NCBI GenBank assembly: GCA_021204825.1
Contig: JAJPYR010000071.1
Coordinates: forward strand, 1 to 52,788
DNA from: Clostridia bacterium
GTDB taxonomy: Bacteria; Bacillota; Clostridia; Christensenellales; Borkfalkiaceae
DNA: 52,788 nt
Direction of reading: 5' to 3'
A program made the translations under genes and the position numbers. The notes beneath the pieces are model-generated. The model was not told the origin of the DNA. It was given only the letters and a program-made list of their open reading frames with translations, and made no database searches. Numbering within the stretch: position 1 is the stretch's first letter; every line of letters starts with the position of its first letter. Positions 7,230 through 16,026 of the stretch are shown here, piece by piece.

Positions 7230-8105
7230 ATGTACAGTATGACAGGTTACGGCAGAGGGGAATACAAGAAGGACGGCATAGAGGTTGCCGTTGAGGTCAA
7301 GACGGTCAACAACCGTTTTTTAGACATCGCCATCAAGTGTCCCAGATCCCTTCTGTCCTGTGATGACATGATCCGCAAGACCATACGCGAGAAGCTCACG
7401 AGGGGTCATATAGACGTCTTCATCTCATATGCGGACAAGCGCGAGAAGGAGAAGAGCTATTACCTGGATGAGCAGATATGCGCGGCGTACATAGAGGCGA
7501 CCAAGAAGCTCTGCGGCACGTATCCGGACATAGCCAATGACGTGTCCGTAACCAGCATCCTCAAGTTCCCGGACGTCATAAAGGCGGATGAAACCAGCGC
7601 CGCGGATGATGAGCTCGTGGCGGCCGTCAAAGAGGCCCTTGTGTCCTCTCTGGACAAGCTCAACGGCATGAGAAAGACTGAGGGGGACAAGCTGGAAAAG
7701 GACATGCTGTCCCGCGTGGATGTTATAGAGGGGCTTGTCATGCAGGTTCGTGAGCGCGCTCCATTCGTGGTGGAGAATTACAGGGCCAAACTGGACGCAA
7801 CCATGCAGAAGCTCCTTGCGGAGACGGAGATAGACGAAAGCAGAATCCTCACCGAGGTTGCCCTGTTTGCGGACAAGTGCAACATAGATGAAGAGATGAC
7901 CCGCCTCGTGTCCCACATCTCCCAGTTCCGCTCCATATGCAATGAAGAAATCGTGGGCAGGAAGCTGGACTTCCTGGTGCAGGAGTTCAACCGAGAGAGC
8001 AACACCATTTGCTCCAAGTCCAATGACATAGAAGTGACCCGCCTGGGGCTTGCTCTGAAGAATGAGATAGAGAAGGTCCGCGAGCAGGTGCAGAACGTGG
8101 AGTAA
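7230..8105 (+). CDS. yicC: YicC/YloC family endoribonuclease
   Basis: A 291-residue YicC-like protein. The N-terminus MYSMTGYGRG is the family hallmark, followed by EVKTVNNRFLDI and the C-terminal block GRKLDFLVQEFNRE, ending in a helix rich in charged residues. YicC of E. coli is reported to be an RNase acting on small RNAs such as RyhB. The ATG at 7230 is preferred over GTG at 7200 because it gives the standard N-terminus and has GGAAGG upstream. In Firmicutes this gene normally leads a remA-gmk-rpoZ-coaBC-priA run; here rpoZ follows after only 137 bases, so gmk and coaBC are absent at this site. Confidence 0.9.
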   Translation: MYSMTGYGRGEYKKDGIEVAVEVKTVNNRFLDIAIKCPRSLLSCDDMIRKTIREKLTRGHIDVFISYADKREKEKSYYLDEQICAAYIEATKKLCGTYPDIANDVSVTSILKFPDVIKADETSAADDELVAAVKEALVSSLDKLNGMRKTEGDKLEKDMLSRVDVIEGLVMQVRERAPFVVENYRAKLDATMQKLLAETEIDESRILTEVALFADKCNIDEEMTRLVSHISQFRSICNEEIVGRKLDFLVQEFNRESNTICSKSNDIEVTRLGLALKNEIEKVREQVQNVE

Positions 8106-8242
8106 GCGCAAGTGCCTTCGGCGCTTGCAGGTCCATGGCATGCGGCCCCGGCGGCCGCGGGCAGGCACTGTCTGCAAGGAGACGGGAGCCTCAAGGCAGG
8201 CTTTGCCTGCGTATGAATGAATGATGAAATGGAGGGCAGATT

Positions 8243-8506
8243 ATGATAAATGAGCCACCCGTAGACCTGCTCATAAAGCAGCTCAGCCCGGACGGGAAAG
8301 AAGTATCCAGGTATTGCCTGTGCGTTGTTGCTGCCAAGAGGGCGCGCCAGATTCTGGAGCAGAGGGATTTTGGATCTTCCGCATACGGAATCACATACAA
8401 TCCCAATCCGGCAGCCGCACCTGTGTCTGCCAAGCCCACAGAGAACGTGCTTGTGCTTGCAAGCAAGGAGATAGGAGCCGGCAAGATAAAGGCCATCAAG
8501 GACTAA
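8243..8506 (+). CDS. rpoZ: RNA polymerase omega subunit
   Basis: An 87-residue omega subunit: PPVDLLIKQL and the conserved VVAAKRARQI helix, which contacts the beta' C-terminus, are clear, followed by a variable tail. It assists assembly of RNA polymerase. The GGAGGG ribosome site before ATG is strong. It sits between yicC and priA as in other Firmicutes. A G+C-rich hairpin right at the stop codon probably ends or attenuates the transcript. Confidence 0.88.
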   Translation: MINEPPVDLLIKQLSPDGKEVSRYCLCVVAAKRARQILEQRDFGSSAYGITYNPNPAAAPVSAKPTENVLVLASKEIGAGKIKAIKD

Positions 8507-8529
8507 AAGGCCCTTCATGGGCCTTTTGT
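8505..8529 (+). terminator. Hairpin at the rpoZ stop
   Basis: AAAAGGCCC, loop TTCAT, GGGCCTTTT: nine perfect pairs followed by G and T. A second hairpin (CCCTGC...GCAGGG, 8532-8548) follows at once and overlaps the likely priA ribosome site. Confidence 0.65.
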
Positions 8530-8554
8530 CACCCTGCCGGGAGCAGGGAACCTT

Positions 8555-10726
8555 ATGTACGCTGAAGTCATTGTAGACATAGCCCACTCGGATGTGGACA
8601 GAATATTCGAATACTCCTGCGCAGACGATGTGCAGCCCGGATGCCGTGTCAAGGTGCCCTTTGGCAGCCGTCTTATAGACGGGTTCGTGATGAAGGTCAA
8701 GGACACCTGCGATATAGACCCGGCGAAGGTCAGGCCAATAGCGGAAGTGTTCGACGAGGCGCCCGCGCTTGTGCCGGAATGCGTCTGGCTCACGGGCCGC
8801 ATTTCCGCGCGGTATCATGTGCCCAAGGCTGCTGCCTTGAGGCTTTTTTTGCCTGCGGAAATGAGAAAGGGGAAGGTCAGGGAGCTGTACAGAAAATACG
8901 TCTCTCTTTCCGGCCAGCCCTTTGTCCTGTCCAAAACGGCAGCAAAGCAGGCGGAGGTCATTGCGTACTTAAGGGAAAAGGGAGAGGCGGAGTACACGCC
9001 CCTTTGCGAGACGTACGGCAGGGCAGCCGTGACCGCCCTGGAAAAGAAGGGCGCCGTCTCTGTGGAGAAAAAGAGGGTGGTGAGGCAGCCTGTGAAGGAA
9101 GTCACGGGCATAGACAACATCCACGAGCTCACCCCCGCGCAGATAATGGCCATAAAGTCCATAGACACCACGGACAAGATGGTAACCCTTCTGCATGGCG
9201 TTACAGGCTCCGGCAAGACGGAGATATATCTGCAGATAATAGGCCAGGAGATAGAAAAGGGCCGCACGGCCATCTTCCTGGTGCCGGAAATCTCCCTGAC
9301 GCCCCAGATGCTCTCGCAGCTCCGCGCCCGTTTCAAGGGCCAGGCCGCCATACTCCATTCCGGCCTCTCTGCCGGGGAGCGCTTTGATGAATGGTGGCGC
9401 TTAAGGTCCGGCGAGGCAAAGATAGCCATAGGCGCACGCAGCGCCATCTTCGCACCCCTGGAGAACGTGGGGGTCATCATAATAGACGAGGAGCATGACT
9501 CCTCATACGTCTCAGAAACCGCCCCGAGATACTCCACAATAAGCATAGCCCTCCTTCGGGCAAGATACAACCACGCCAAGATAATCCTCGGAAGCGCAAC
9601 GCCCTCCGTGGAGACATACATAGAGGGCAAGGAGGGCCGCTTCAACCTCATAACCCTGACGGAGCGCATCAACAAGAAGCCCATGCCGGAAATCATCATG
9701 GCGGACATGCGCAAAGAGGTCAAGCGCGGAAACAACAGCTCATTCTCGCAGGCATTGCGGGACGAGCTGCAGGACACGCTGGACTCCGGCAACCAGGCCA
9801 TAATCTTCCTCAACAGGCGCGGGTATGCGCAGACGGTCCTCTGCAGGGACTGCGGCTATGTGGCAAAGTGCGAGGACTGTGACGTCTCCCTCACATACCA
9901 TGCGGACACCAACCGCCTTTTGTGCCACTGCTGCGGCAGGGCGTACAGGATGCTGGATGAATGCCCGGAATGCCACGGCAAGCACATCCGTTACAACGGA
10001 ACCGGCACGCAGAGGGTGGTGGAGGACCTGGAGAAGCTGTTCCCGCAGGCCAGGCTCATACGCATGGACAATGACACCGTCTCCGGCAAGGACGGGCATT
10101 ACAGGATTCTGCAGAAGTTCGCAGCCCATGAAGCGGACATACTTGTAGGCACGCAGATGATAGCCAAGGGCCACGATTTCCCGTCCGTAACCCTTGTGGG
10201 AATACTGGATGCGGACCAGAGCCTGCAGTTTTCTGACTACCGCAGCGGGGAGCGCACCTTCCAGCTCATAACCCAGGTGGCAGGCCGCTCCGGCCGTGCA
10301 GGCGCAAGGGGCAAGGTTGTCCTGCAGACATACAACCCGTCCAACTACATCCTGCGGTACGCCGCGCGCTATGACTATACCGGCTTTTTTGAGAACGAGG
10401 TCCGCATACGCAAGGCCACCCTGTTCCCGCCGTTTGCAGTCATTGTGCGCATCATGGTGACATCCGAGTCCCAGGAAAAGGCCCAGGACGCCGCAAAGGC
10501 AGTGAACGCAAAGATTATGGACCTCAAGAAGGACCACGAGGATGACTTCCTCTTCGCCCGTGCCCTCTGGGCGCCCGTAAAGCGCATGGAAAAGAAGTTC
10601 CGTCTCCAGATTCTCATGCGCATGTACAACTCCAGCCTTCTTCCGCAGATATATGACATCTGCGCCTCCGCAAACTCCGGGGATGTCTTCGCCTATGTGG
10701 AGGAGAACCCTGCAAACCTCAACTGA
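8555..10726 (+). CDS. priA: Primosomal helicase PriA
   Basis: A 723-residue superfamily 2 helicase that restarts stalled replication forks by loading the replicative helicase. Visible in order: the N-terminal 3'-DNA-binding domain (VPFGSRLIDGFV), Walker A GVTGSGKTE (215-223), Walker B DEEH (311-314), a zinc-binding insertion with four CxxC pairs (C430/C433, C439/C442, C457/C460, C470/C473), and helicase motifs V and VI (VGTQMIAKGHDFP; QVAGRSGRAG). Length is normal. The start follows CAGGGAACCTT, in which the ribosome site can pair into a hairpin. Confidence 0.95.
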   Translation: MYAEVIVDIAHSDVDRIFEYSCADDVQPGCRVKVPFGSRLIDGFVMKVKDTCDIDPAKVRPIAEVFDEAPALVPECVWLTGRISARYHVPKAAALRLFLPAEMRKGKVRELYRKYVSLSGQPFVLSKTAAKQAEVIAYLREKGEAEYTPLCETYGRAAVTALEKKGAVSVEKKRVVRQPVKEVTGIDNIHELTPAQIMAIKSIDTTDKMVTLLHGVTGSGKTEIYLQIIGQEIEKGRTAIFLVPEISLTPQMLSQLRARFKGQAAILHSGLSAGERFDEWWRLRSGEAKIAIGARSAIFAPLENVGVIIIDEEHDSSYVSETAPRYSTISIALLRARYNHAKIILGSATPSVETYIEGKEGRFNLITLTERINKKPMPEIIMADMRKEVKRGNNSSFSQALRDELQDTLDSGNQAIIFLNRRGYAQTVLCRDCGYVAKCEDCDVSLTYHADTNRLLCHCCGRAYRMLDECPECHGKHIRYNGTGTQRVVEDLEKLFPQARLIRMDNDTVSGKDGHYRILQKFAAHEADILVGTQMIAKGHDFPSVTLVGILDADQSLQFSDYRSGERTFQLITQVAGRSGRAGARGKVVLQTYNPSNYILRYAARYDYTGFFENEVRIRKATLFPPFAVIVRIMVTSESQEKAQDAAKAVNAKIMDLKKDHEDDFLFARALWAPVKRMEKKFRLQILMRMYNSSLLPQIYDICASANSGDVFAYVEENPANLN

Positions 10727-10887
10727 AGCCCCCTCCCGGGGCACCGCATCCGGTCCGTTGAAAGGGCCGTCCCAAACAGGAATCCCCCACATGTCCTGAG
10801 GCACAAAATGCCGGAATATGTGTTCTGCTTCCAGATATAATACGTATCCTCGGCCCCAAAAGGGCCAAGGGGAAAAGGAGCCGCCGT

Positions 10888-11355
10888 ATGGCCGTACGCA
10901 TAGTATTGCAGACAGGCAACACCCTTTTGAGGGAAAAGAGTAAGCCCGTCAAAAACTTCAGCACGCCGGAGCTTGAGAAGCTCTTCGATGACCTTCATGA
11001 CACGCTGTACGCAGAGGACGGCGCAGGCCTTGCCGCGCCCCAGATAGGCGTCCTGCAGAGGGCTGTGGTCATAGACGCGGAGGACAATTACTTCGAGATG
11101 GCCAACCCCGTCATAATCTCCACAAAGGGGGAGCAGACCGGAGCGGAGGGCTGCCTGTCCGTAAAGGGCAAGCAGGGAACAGTCACCCGGCCCATGAAGG
11201 TAAAGGTGGAGTACAGGGACCGCAGCGGCCGCAAGCATACCCTCACCGCGGAGGGCTTCACCGCCCGTGCCGTGTGCCATGAGCTGGACCATCTGGACGG
11301 CATCCTTTATACGGACATAGCTTCAGAGGTCCATGACCTCACCCCGGAGGAATGA
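10888..11355 (+). CDS. def: Peptide deformylase
   Basis: A 155-residue deformylase that removes the formyl group from new protein N-termini. All three motifs are intact: GAGLAAPQIG (45-54), EGCLS (87-91, metal-binding Cys) and HELDH (131-135, two metal His and catalytic Glu). An AAAAGGAG ribosome site precedes the ATG. The 161-base gap after priA contains a TATAAT at 10836-10841 without a good -35 box, so a separate weak promoter is possible. It pairs functionally with fmt downstream. Confidence 0.95.
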   Translation: MAVRIVLQTGNTLLREKSKPVKNFSTPELEKLFDDLHDTLYAEDGAGLAAPQIGVLQRAVVIDAEDNYFEMANPVIISTKGEQTGAEGCLSVKGKQGTVTRPMKVKVEYRDRSGRKHTLTAEGFTARAVCHELDHLDGILYTDIASEVHDLTPEE

Positions 11356-11449
11356 CACAGCAATCATGATTCGCATATGCCGCTGCAAAGCGGCATAAGT
11401 GTCAATAGAAGAGACAAGCCGTCGCGGCGGCAGAAACGGAGGATGATAC

Positions 11450-12397
11450 ATGAAGATAATATTTGCCGGATCTCCGGAGTACGCCGTGCCTGCGCTGGAC
11501 CGGATAGTGCAGTCCGGACGTGATGTTGTGGCCGTAATAACCCAGCCGGACAAGCCAGCCGGCCGCAAAAAGATCATGACGCCCACACCCGTGAAGGCAT
11601 ATGCAGTTGCCCACGGGATACCCGTTATAGACCTGCCCAGAATCCGCACTCATGTGCAGGAAGTGGCAGCCTTTGCGGCAGATCTCATGATAACCTGCGC
11701 ATACGGCCAGATACTCTCCAAAGAGCTCCTGGACCTGTTCCCTTCAGGGGTCTGGAACCTGCACGCATCCCTTCTTCCCAAACTCCGCGGGGCATCCCCC
11801 ATACAGTCCGCCATCCTGGAAGGCTTTGAATATACCGGGGTTACCGTAATGAAGACGGAGGAGGGCCTGGACACCGGTGACATCCTGCTTGTGAAGCGCA
11901 TCCGCATAGGCAATGAGACATGCGGGGAGCTCTCCCAAAAGCTCTCTCTTCTAAGCGCGGATGCCGTAACAGAGGCCCTGGAGTACATAGAAAGCGGAGA
12001 CACGCAGCTCCTTATCCAGAATGAGTACAGTGCCACATACTGCAAAAAGGTCTCAAAGGAGGACGCCAGGCTGGACTTCACTCTTCCCGCTGCGGAAATC
12101 ATACGGCGCGTAAAGGCATACAGCCCGGACCCCTGCGCATACTGCGCGCTTAACGGCACCGGCCTCAACATCCTCAATGCAGACCTCTGCCCCGCAGAGT
12201 CATCCGCAGGCGCGGATGAGCCGGACGGCACATACAAGCCAGGCGAAGTTGTCCGTGCGGACAAAAAGGGCATCATTGTGGCCTGCGGGCAGGGCATGAT
12301 ATGCCTTACGGTCCTGCAGCAGGCAGGCGGGAAGGCCATGAAGGCTGCGGACTTCGTGAACGGAAGAAAGATAAAGGCGGGAGACATCCTTGAATAA
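11450..12397 (+). CDS. fmt: Methionyl-tRNA formyltransferase
   Basis: A 315-residue enzyme that formylates initiator Met-tRNA. The N-terminal Rossmann domain shows IFAGSPEYAVPAL, the catalytic region SLLPKLRGASPIQ and the TGVTVMKTEEGLDTGDIL block; a C-terminal tRNA-binding beta barrel follows. The GGAGGAT ribosome site precedes the ATG. Its end overlaps rsmB by 8 bases, suggesting translational coupling. The def-fmt-rsmB-rlmN order is the standard Firmicutes one. Confidence 0.95.
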   Translation: MKIIFAGSPEYAVPALDRIVQSGRDVVAVITQPDKPAGRKKIMTPTPVKAYAVAHGIPVIDLPRIRTHVQEVAAFAADLMITCAYGQILSKELLDLFPSGVWNLHASLLPKLRGASPIQSAILEGFEYTGVTVMKTEEGLDTGDILLVKRIRIGNETCGELSQKLSLLSADAVTEALEYIESGDTQLLIQNEYSATYCKKVSKEDARLDFTLPAAEIIRRVKAYSPDPCAYCALNGTGLNILNADLCPAESSAGADEPDGTYKPGEVVRADKKGIIVACGQGMICLTVLQQAGGKAMKAADFVNGRKIKAGDILE

Positions 12398-13622
12398 TCC
12401 CCTTGCAGAACCGTATCTCATACTCTCCAAAGTGTACCTAGACGGCAAGTACTTGAAGCAGGCCATTGCGGAGACGCAGACAGACCCCACGCAGCGCGCG
12501 AGGGTCATTAAAGTATGCTACGGGGTGCTGGAAAAGGATGTGTTCCTGGATTACATAATCTCCAGAAACACAGGGAAGATGCCCAGAGGGGGCATAAAGC
12601 TCATATTAAAGATTGCCCTGTACATGCTGGAGTTTCTGGACAAGCATGATTACATGGTGGTGGATTCCGCCGTGCAGCTTGCCAAAAAGGCGGGCAAGGG
12701 CGGGGCCGCAGGCTTCGTTAACGCATTCCTGCGTGCATATTCAGTGCCTCCGCTTCCGGAGAGCGCCTCAGAGCGCCTCTCCGTACAGGCCTCCGCTCCG
12801 CTGTGGCTTGCAAAGCGCATCCGCCGCACATACAAGGACGAGGCCTTGGACATCCTGTCCGCTCCCTCTCTGGGCCAGTGCGTGCGCTTCGTGAGAGGGG
12901 AGGAAGAGTACCTTTCCAGAGAGCACATATGCACGCCTTTTGAGCACACATACATCTTTCCAAGCTTCATGAGGGATGACAACTTCTTTGCAGGCTCCTA
13001 CACATTCCAGTCCGCAGGTTCCGTGGCCATATGCAGCCAGGTAGAAGGAAGCCCGGATGGGCTCCTTCTGGATGCATGTGCGGCACCCGGCGGCAAGTCC
13101 GTGTTTCTGTCCCCAAAGTTTGCCCGCATAACTGCGCAGGAGATACATCCGCACCGCACACAGCTCATACTGGACTACGCCTCGCGCATGGGAGTGCAGA
13201 ACATCACGGCAGTGACAGGGGATGCAACGGAGTATAATCCTGCATACGGCAGCGCATATGATGCCGTCCTTTGTGATGTGCCCTGCTCCGGGAGCGGGGT
13301 CATTAACGAGAACCCGGACATAAAGCTCTTCCGCAAGGAGGCGGACATAGCCTCATTGAACGAAGTACAGCTTAAGATACTCACAAACTGCGCCTCATAC
13401 GTAAAGCCGGGCGGCATGCTGTACTATACCACATGTTCCGTTCTTCCGGAGGAGAATGACAGCATAATATACGCCTTTCTGGAAAACACCAGGGGCTTTG
13501 CCCCTGTCCGCGGGGAATGCCCTTTAGCCCACAGGGAGACCAGGTACGGCATGCAGTTCCTGCCGCACATATCCCTTGGGGCGGGGTTCTACATATGCGC
13601 AATGAAGAGGGAGAACGCATGA
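12390..13622 (+). CDS. rsmB: 16S rRNA m5C967 methyltransferase RsmB
   Basis: A 410-residue Sun/RsmB-type enzyme. An N-terminal NusB-like domain (DKHDYMVVDSAVQLAKK, FVNAFLR) precedes the methyltransferase with DACAAPGGKS (SAM site), DVPCSGSG (nucleophile Cys region) and YYTTCSVLPEEND (second catalytic Cys). It starts at a TTG (12390) inside the fmt stop region; no ATG nearby fits. It overlaps rlmN by four bases (ATGA). It is slightly shorter than typical members. Confidence 0.92.
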   Translation: MNNPLAEPYLILSKVYLDGKYLKQAIAETQTDPTQRARVIKVCYGVLEKDVFLDYIISRNTGKMPRGGIKLILKIALYMLEFLDKHDYMVVDSAVQLAKKAGKGGAAGFVNAFLRAYSVPPLPESASERLSVQASAPLWLAKRIRRTYKDEALDILSAPSLGQCVRFVRGEEEYLSREHICTPFEHTYIFPSFMRDDNFFAGSYTFQSAGSVAICSQVEGSPDGLLLDACAAPGGKSVFLSPKFARITAQEIHPHRTQLILDYASRMGVQNITAVTGDATEYNPAYGSAYDAVLCDVPCSGSGVINENPDIKLFRKEADIASLNEVQLKILTNCASYVKPGGMLYYTTCSVLPEENDSIIYAFLENTRGFAPVRGECPLAHRETRYGMQFLPHISLGAGFYICAMKRENA

Positions 13623-14683
13623 AAGAGATACTGCAGGACCTCACATATGACGAGTTATGCGCCCTCATGTCTTCCCTTGGAGCGGAAAAGTTCCGTGCGT
13701 CCCAGGTGGCGCAGGGGCTTGCGAAGGGCAAGAAAATCACGGACATTAACATCCCCAAAGCCCTCAAAGAGAAGCTTTTGGAGCGCTGCGAGGATGAGCC
13801 CGTGAAAATCCAGGAGACCTATACCGGCTCAGACGGCACTGAGAAGTACCTCTTCCGGCTTGCAGACGGGAACATAATAGAGGGAGTGCTGATGAAGTAC
13901 AAGTACGGCAACACGCAGTGCGTCTCCACACAGGTGGGCTGCCGCATGGGCTGCAGATTCTGTGCCAGCACGCTTCACGGTCTCACCCGCAACCTTACCG
14001 CAGGCGAGATTCTCTCCCAGGTGCTTGCAGTAAACGCCCTCCATACGGACGGCAAGGCAAGGGGGGTGACCAACATAGTGCTCATGGGCAGCGGCGAGCC
14101 TCTGGACAACTATGACAGCACCATCCGCTTCATACGAAACGTCTCCTCTGCAACGTCCCTGAACATCTCGCCCCGCAACATATCCCTGTCCACATGCGGC
14201 CTGGTGCCCCAGATGTACCGCCTGGCAGACGAAGGGCTGCCTGTAAACCTCACCGTATCCCTGCATGCCACAACGGACGCAGAGCGGGCCCGCACCATGC
14301 CAATTGCCAGCAAATACACCATCCGGCAAATCCTGGATGCCTGCTCCAACTACTTCAGCAAGACGGGCCGGAGATACATCTTTGAGTACTCCCTCATAGA
14401 CGGCGAGAACGCAGAGCCGGAAGACGCCAAAGCCCTAATCCAGCTCCTCAAGGGCCGTCCCTGCCACGTAAACCTCATCCGTCTCAACGAAGTGAAGGAG
14501 CGCACCCTCCGTTCCGCCACGGAACGCAAGGCCCAGGCCTTTTTAAAGACCCTCACAGAGGGCGGCATCTCTGCAACAATCCGGAGGCAGATAGGCGCAG
14601 ACATAGGCGGCGCCTGCGGCCAGCTCCGTGCCAGCTATCTCCACACCAGAGACACCAATGGCAATGAGTCTCCGGATGAATAA
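13619..14683 (+). CDS. rlmN: 23S rRNA/tRNA m2A methyltransferase RlmN
   Basis: A 354-residue radical-SAM methyltransferase for A2503 of 23S rRNA and some tRNAs. The CxxxCxxC cluster is C108, C112, C115 (GCRMGCRFC); the SAM-binding region reads VLMGSGEPLDNYD and the C-terminal GACGQL supplies the second catalytic Cys. The ATG at 13619 sits in an ATGA overlap with rsmB, with AGAGGGAG before it. It ends the fmt-rsmB-rlmN cluster; a hairpin follows. The usual next genes prpC-prkC-rsgA are missing here. Confidence 0.93.
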   Translation: MKEILQDLTYDELCALMSSLGAEKFRASQVAQGLAKGKKITDINIPKALKEKLLERCEDEPVKIQETYTGSDGTEKYLFRLADGNIIEGVLMKYKYGNTQCVSTQVGCRMGCRFCASTLHGLTRNLTAGEILSQVLAVNALHTDGKARGVTNIVLMGSGEPLDNYDSTIRFIRNVSSATSLNISPRNISLSTCGLVPQMYRLADEGLPVNLTVSLHATTDAERARTMPIASKYTIRQILDACSNYFSKTGRRYIFEYSLIDGENAEPEDAKALIQLLKGRPCHVNLIRLNEVKERTLRSATERKAQAFLKTLTEGGISATIRRQIGADIGGACGQLRASYLHTRDTNGNESPDE

Positions 14684-14699
14684 CACCATATGACAAACA

Positions 14700-14727
14700 G
14701 CCCCGGATTCGCTCCGGGGCCTTGTTG
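14700..14727. terminator. Bidirectional terminator between rlmN and the GNAT gene
   Basis: GCCCCGGA, loop TTCGC, TCCGGGGC, then CTTGTT on the plus strand and CTGTTTG on the minus strand. It can serve both converging genes. Confidence 0.7.
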
Positions 14728-14746
14728 GCATTATTCAGTTGTTATG

Positions 14747-15370
14747 TTACTGGAGTACTTTCATGTACTGCAGCAGGGACGTGACGTCTTTCGTTTTTCT
14801 TTTCCCGATGAGGAAGAATCCCTGCTCCCCGTAGAATTTCTTGAGTGCTTCGATATCCTCACATTCAAGAAATACTGTGCTACCACCCATTTCGTTGTGA
14901 AGATGCCTTACCTGCCCGAGAGCAAAGTTCATGAGCTCAGAGCCCTTGAATTCTGCCTTAACATCATCAGACAACGCATCGTTCTTTGCAAACTGAGCGA
15001 TGAGCAAAGATGCCATGACCTTTGTGCTGCCACCTTCGACAGGCGTGCGTGCAAAACGGGAGAGGATCTCTTCTGTTTCTGCATCCGGTGCTGTCTCGGG
15101 CTTCGCCAAGGACTTGTTTGCCAAGGTGAAGTATCCAAGTATGAGCGGAGATGCAGCCTTTGAAGAAGGTTCATCCGAAGATGAGCCATCTGTGCCTAAC
15201 ACAAGATATGTCACTGCCGTTTTCTTTTTTGCAAAGCCTATGGCCTTATACCGTATGAAAGCTTCCACGTCTGGATTTTTGGGACAGGAAAAGTTCTTAA
15301 GCAATTTTTTTAATGCAGAACCTTCCATATGTCTTAAAAGATCCATGATGCTGATTTTAACAAACGTCAT
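14747..15370 (-). CDS. GNAT acetyltransferase, TacT-like, candidate toxin
   Basis: A 207-residue GNAT protein. Blocks match the TacT-like toxin layout in order: FSCPKNPDVEAFIRYKA, TYLVLG, GYFTLANKSL, SLLIAQFAKN, then FKGSELMNFAL at the acetyl-CoA loop, GGSTVFLECEDIEALKKFY and GEQGFFLIGK. TacT-type enzymes acetylate aminoacyl-tRNA. A Ser-rich insert (residues about 64-75) is unusual. The start ATG lies two bases after the stop of the upstream 64-residue gene (TAG-GG-ATG), the tight coupling seen in toxin-antitoxin operons, with an AGATTAGGG ribosome site inside that gene's end. Toxin activity is inference. Confidence 0.8.
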   Translation of the reverse strand: MTFVKISIMDLLRHMEGSALKKLLKNFSCPKNPDVEAFIRYKAIGFAKKKTAVTYLVLGTDGSSSDEPSSKAASPLILGYFTLANKSLAKPETAPDAETEEILSRFARTPVEGGSTKVMASLLIAQFAKNDALSDDVKAEFKGSELMNFALGQVRHLHNEMGGSTVFLECEDIEALKKFYGEQGFFLIGKRKTKDVTSLLQYMKVLQ

Positions 15371-15372
15371 CC

Positions 15373-15567
15373 CTAATCTTCAGACTTATAGACTCCGCAG
15401 CTGGTTAAGAATTCGCGTAATTCTTCCTTTGTGGAGCAGGGGCTTTCTGCATCCTTCTCGGAATCAAACCCTTCGTATTCCTCGAATTCCTTGAGCTTTT
15501 CAGCAAGAATCTTCATTCCCTCAGGATCATTAATAACAATGGGGTCAAAGATGCTTGATGTCGCCAT
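15373..15567 (-). CDS. Small acidic protein upstream of GNAT (candidate antitoxin), copy 1
   Basis: A 64-residue acidic protein starting MATSSIFDPIVINDPEG, then a helix KILAEKLKEFEE, a Glu/Asp/Ser linker and a C-terminal SPCSTKEELREFL helix. ATG at 15567 follows a perfect AGGAGGTGA ribosome site. It is the first gene of a two-gene operon with the GNAT gene. No ribbon-helix-helix (DUF1778) pattern is visible. The first 30 residues are identical to those of copy 2 (16027-16215), while the C-terminal halves have diverged. Role as antitoxin or regulator is inferred from the layout. Confidence 0.75.
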   Translation of the reverse strand: MATSSIFDPIVINDPEGMKILAEKLKEFEEYEGFDSEKDAESPCSTKEELREFLTSCGVYKSED

Positions 15568-15585
15568 AATGGTCACCTCCTTTGG
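15480..15585 (-). repeat. Duplicated segment, copy 1 (start half of small gene and ribosome site)
   Basis: About 105 bp matches 16128-16233 with four mismatches by my count. Weaker similarity continues through the promoter and upstream to about 15700. Within the 30 shared codons both differences are synonymous. Confidence 0.9.
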
Positions 15586-15597
15586 ACGACTATACAA

Positions 15598-15626
15598 ATT
15601 ATATTAACTTTTGAGTGGATACGCAA
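15598..15626 (-). promoter_or_regulatory. Promoter of the small protein/GNAT operon
   Basis: On the minus strand TTGCGT, exactly 17 bp and TATAAT. Spacing and hexamers match the copy 2 promoter (16245-16273). Confidence 0.75.
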
Positions 15627-16026
15627 GCTTAATTTTGTGTGATGTTCCCTGGCCAGCCGATAGCGGCGTTTTCTGGGCTTGTTTGCTTACGCCATTCTAA
15701 TTGCTCATAATGAGCATAATGCCCTTATTGCAGAGCTGTTGCCCTACACTATATTATATAAACTCAAAACTTCCGTTTTAAAACATCTTCTGCAAAGTAC
15801 ACAGTTTTTTTTTTTCAGGCGTTTATAAAAATAGCGGAATATATGCATATAACGGCCATTTGCATCCCGGAAATTTGTTTTTTTTGAATAGTGAAAATCA
15901 TGCGGTGATTGAGTGAAAACTGTGTGAATGCAGTTCAATGGCACATGCTGCCTGCAATCAACCGGTCTGTAACATCCTAAACAAAATCACTGCAGGTTCT
16001 GTTTGCCGGCCATATCCATACCATTC
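15627..16026. other. AT-rich spacer between the two small-gene copies
   Basis: The first part (to about 15700) is the diverged upstream half of the duplication, with a GGCGTTTTCTGG...ACGCCATT word shared with 16312-16345. The rest is AT-rich and I find no GNAT remnant or other gene in it. A minus-strand frame at 15744-15944 has no ribosome site and no recognisable motif. Confidence 0.6.

Noticed and set aside
7778..8818. Long minus-strand frame across yicC, rpoZ and priA
   Set aside because: Antisense shadow of three well-supported genes, with unlikely residue composition.
15744..15944. Minus-strand gene between the two small genes
   Set aside because: No ribosome site, AT-driven composition, no motif, and no resemblance to the GNAT protein.
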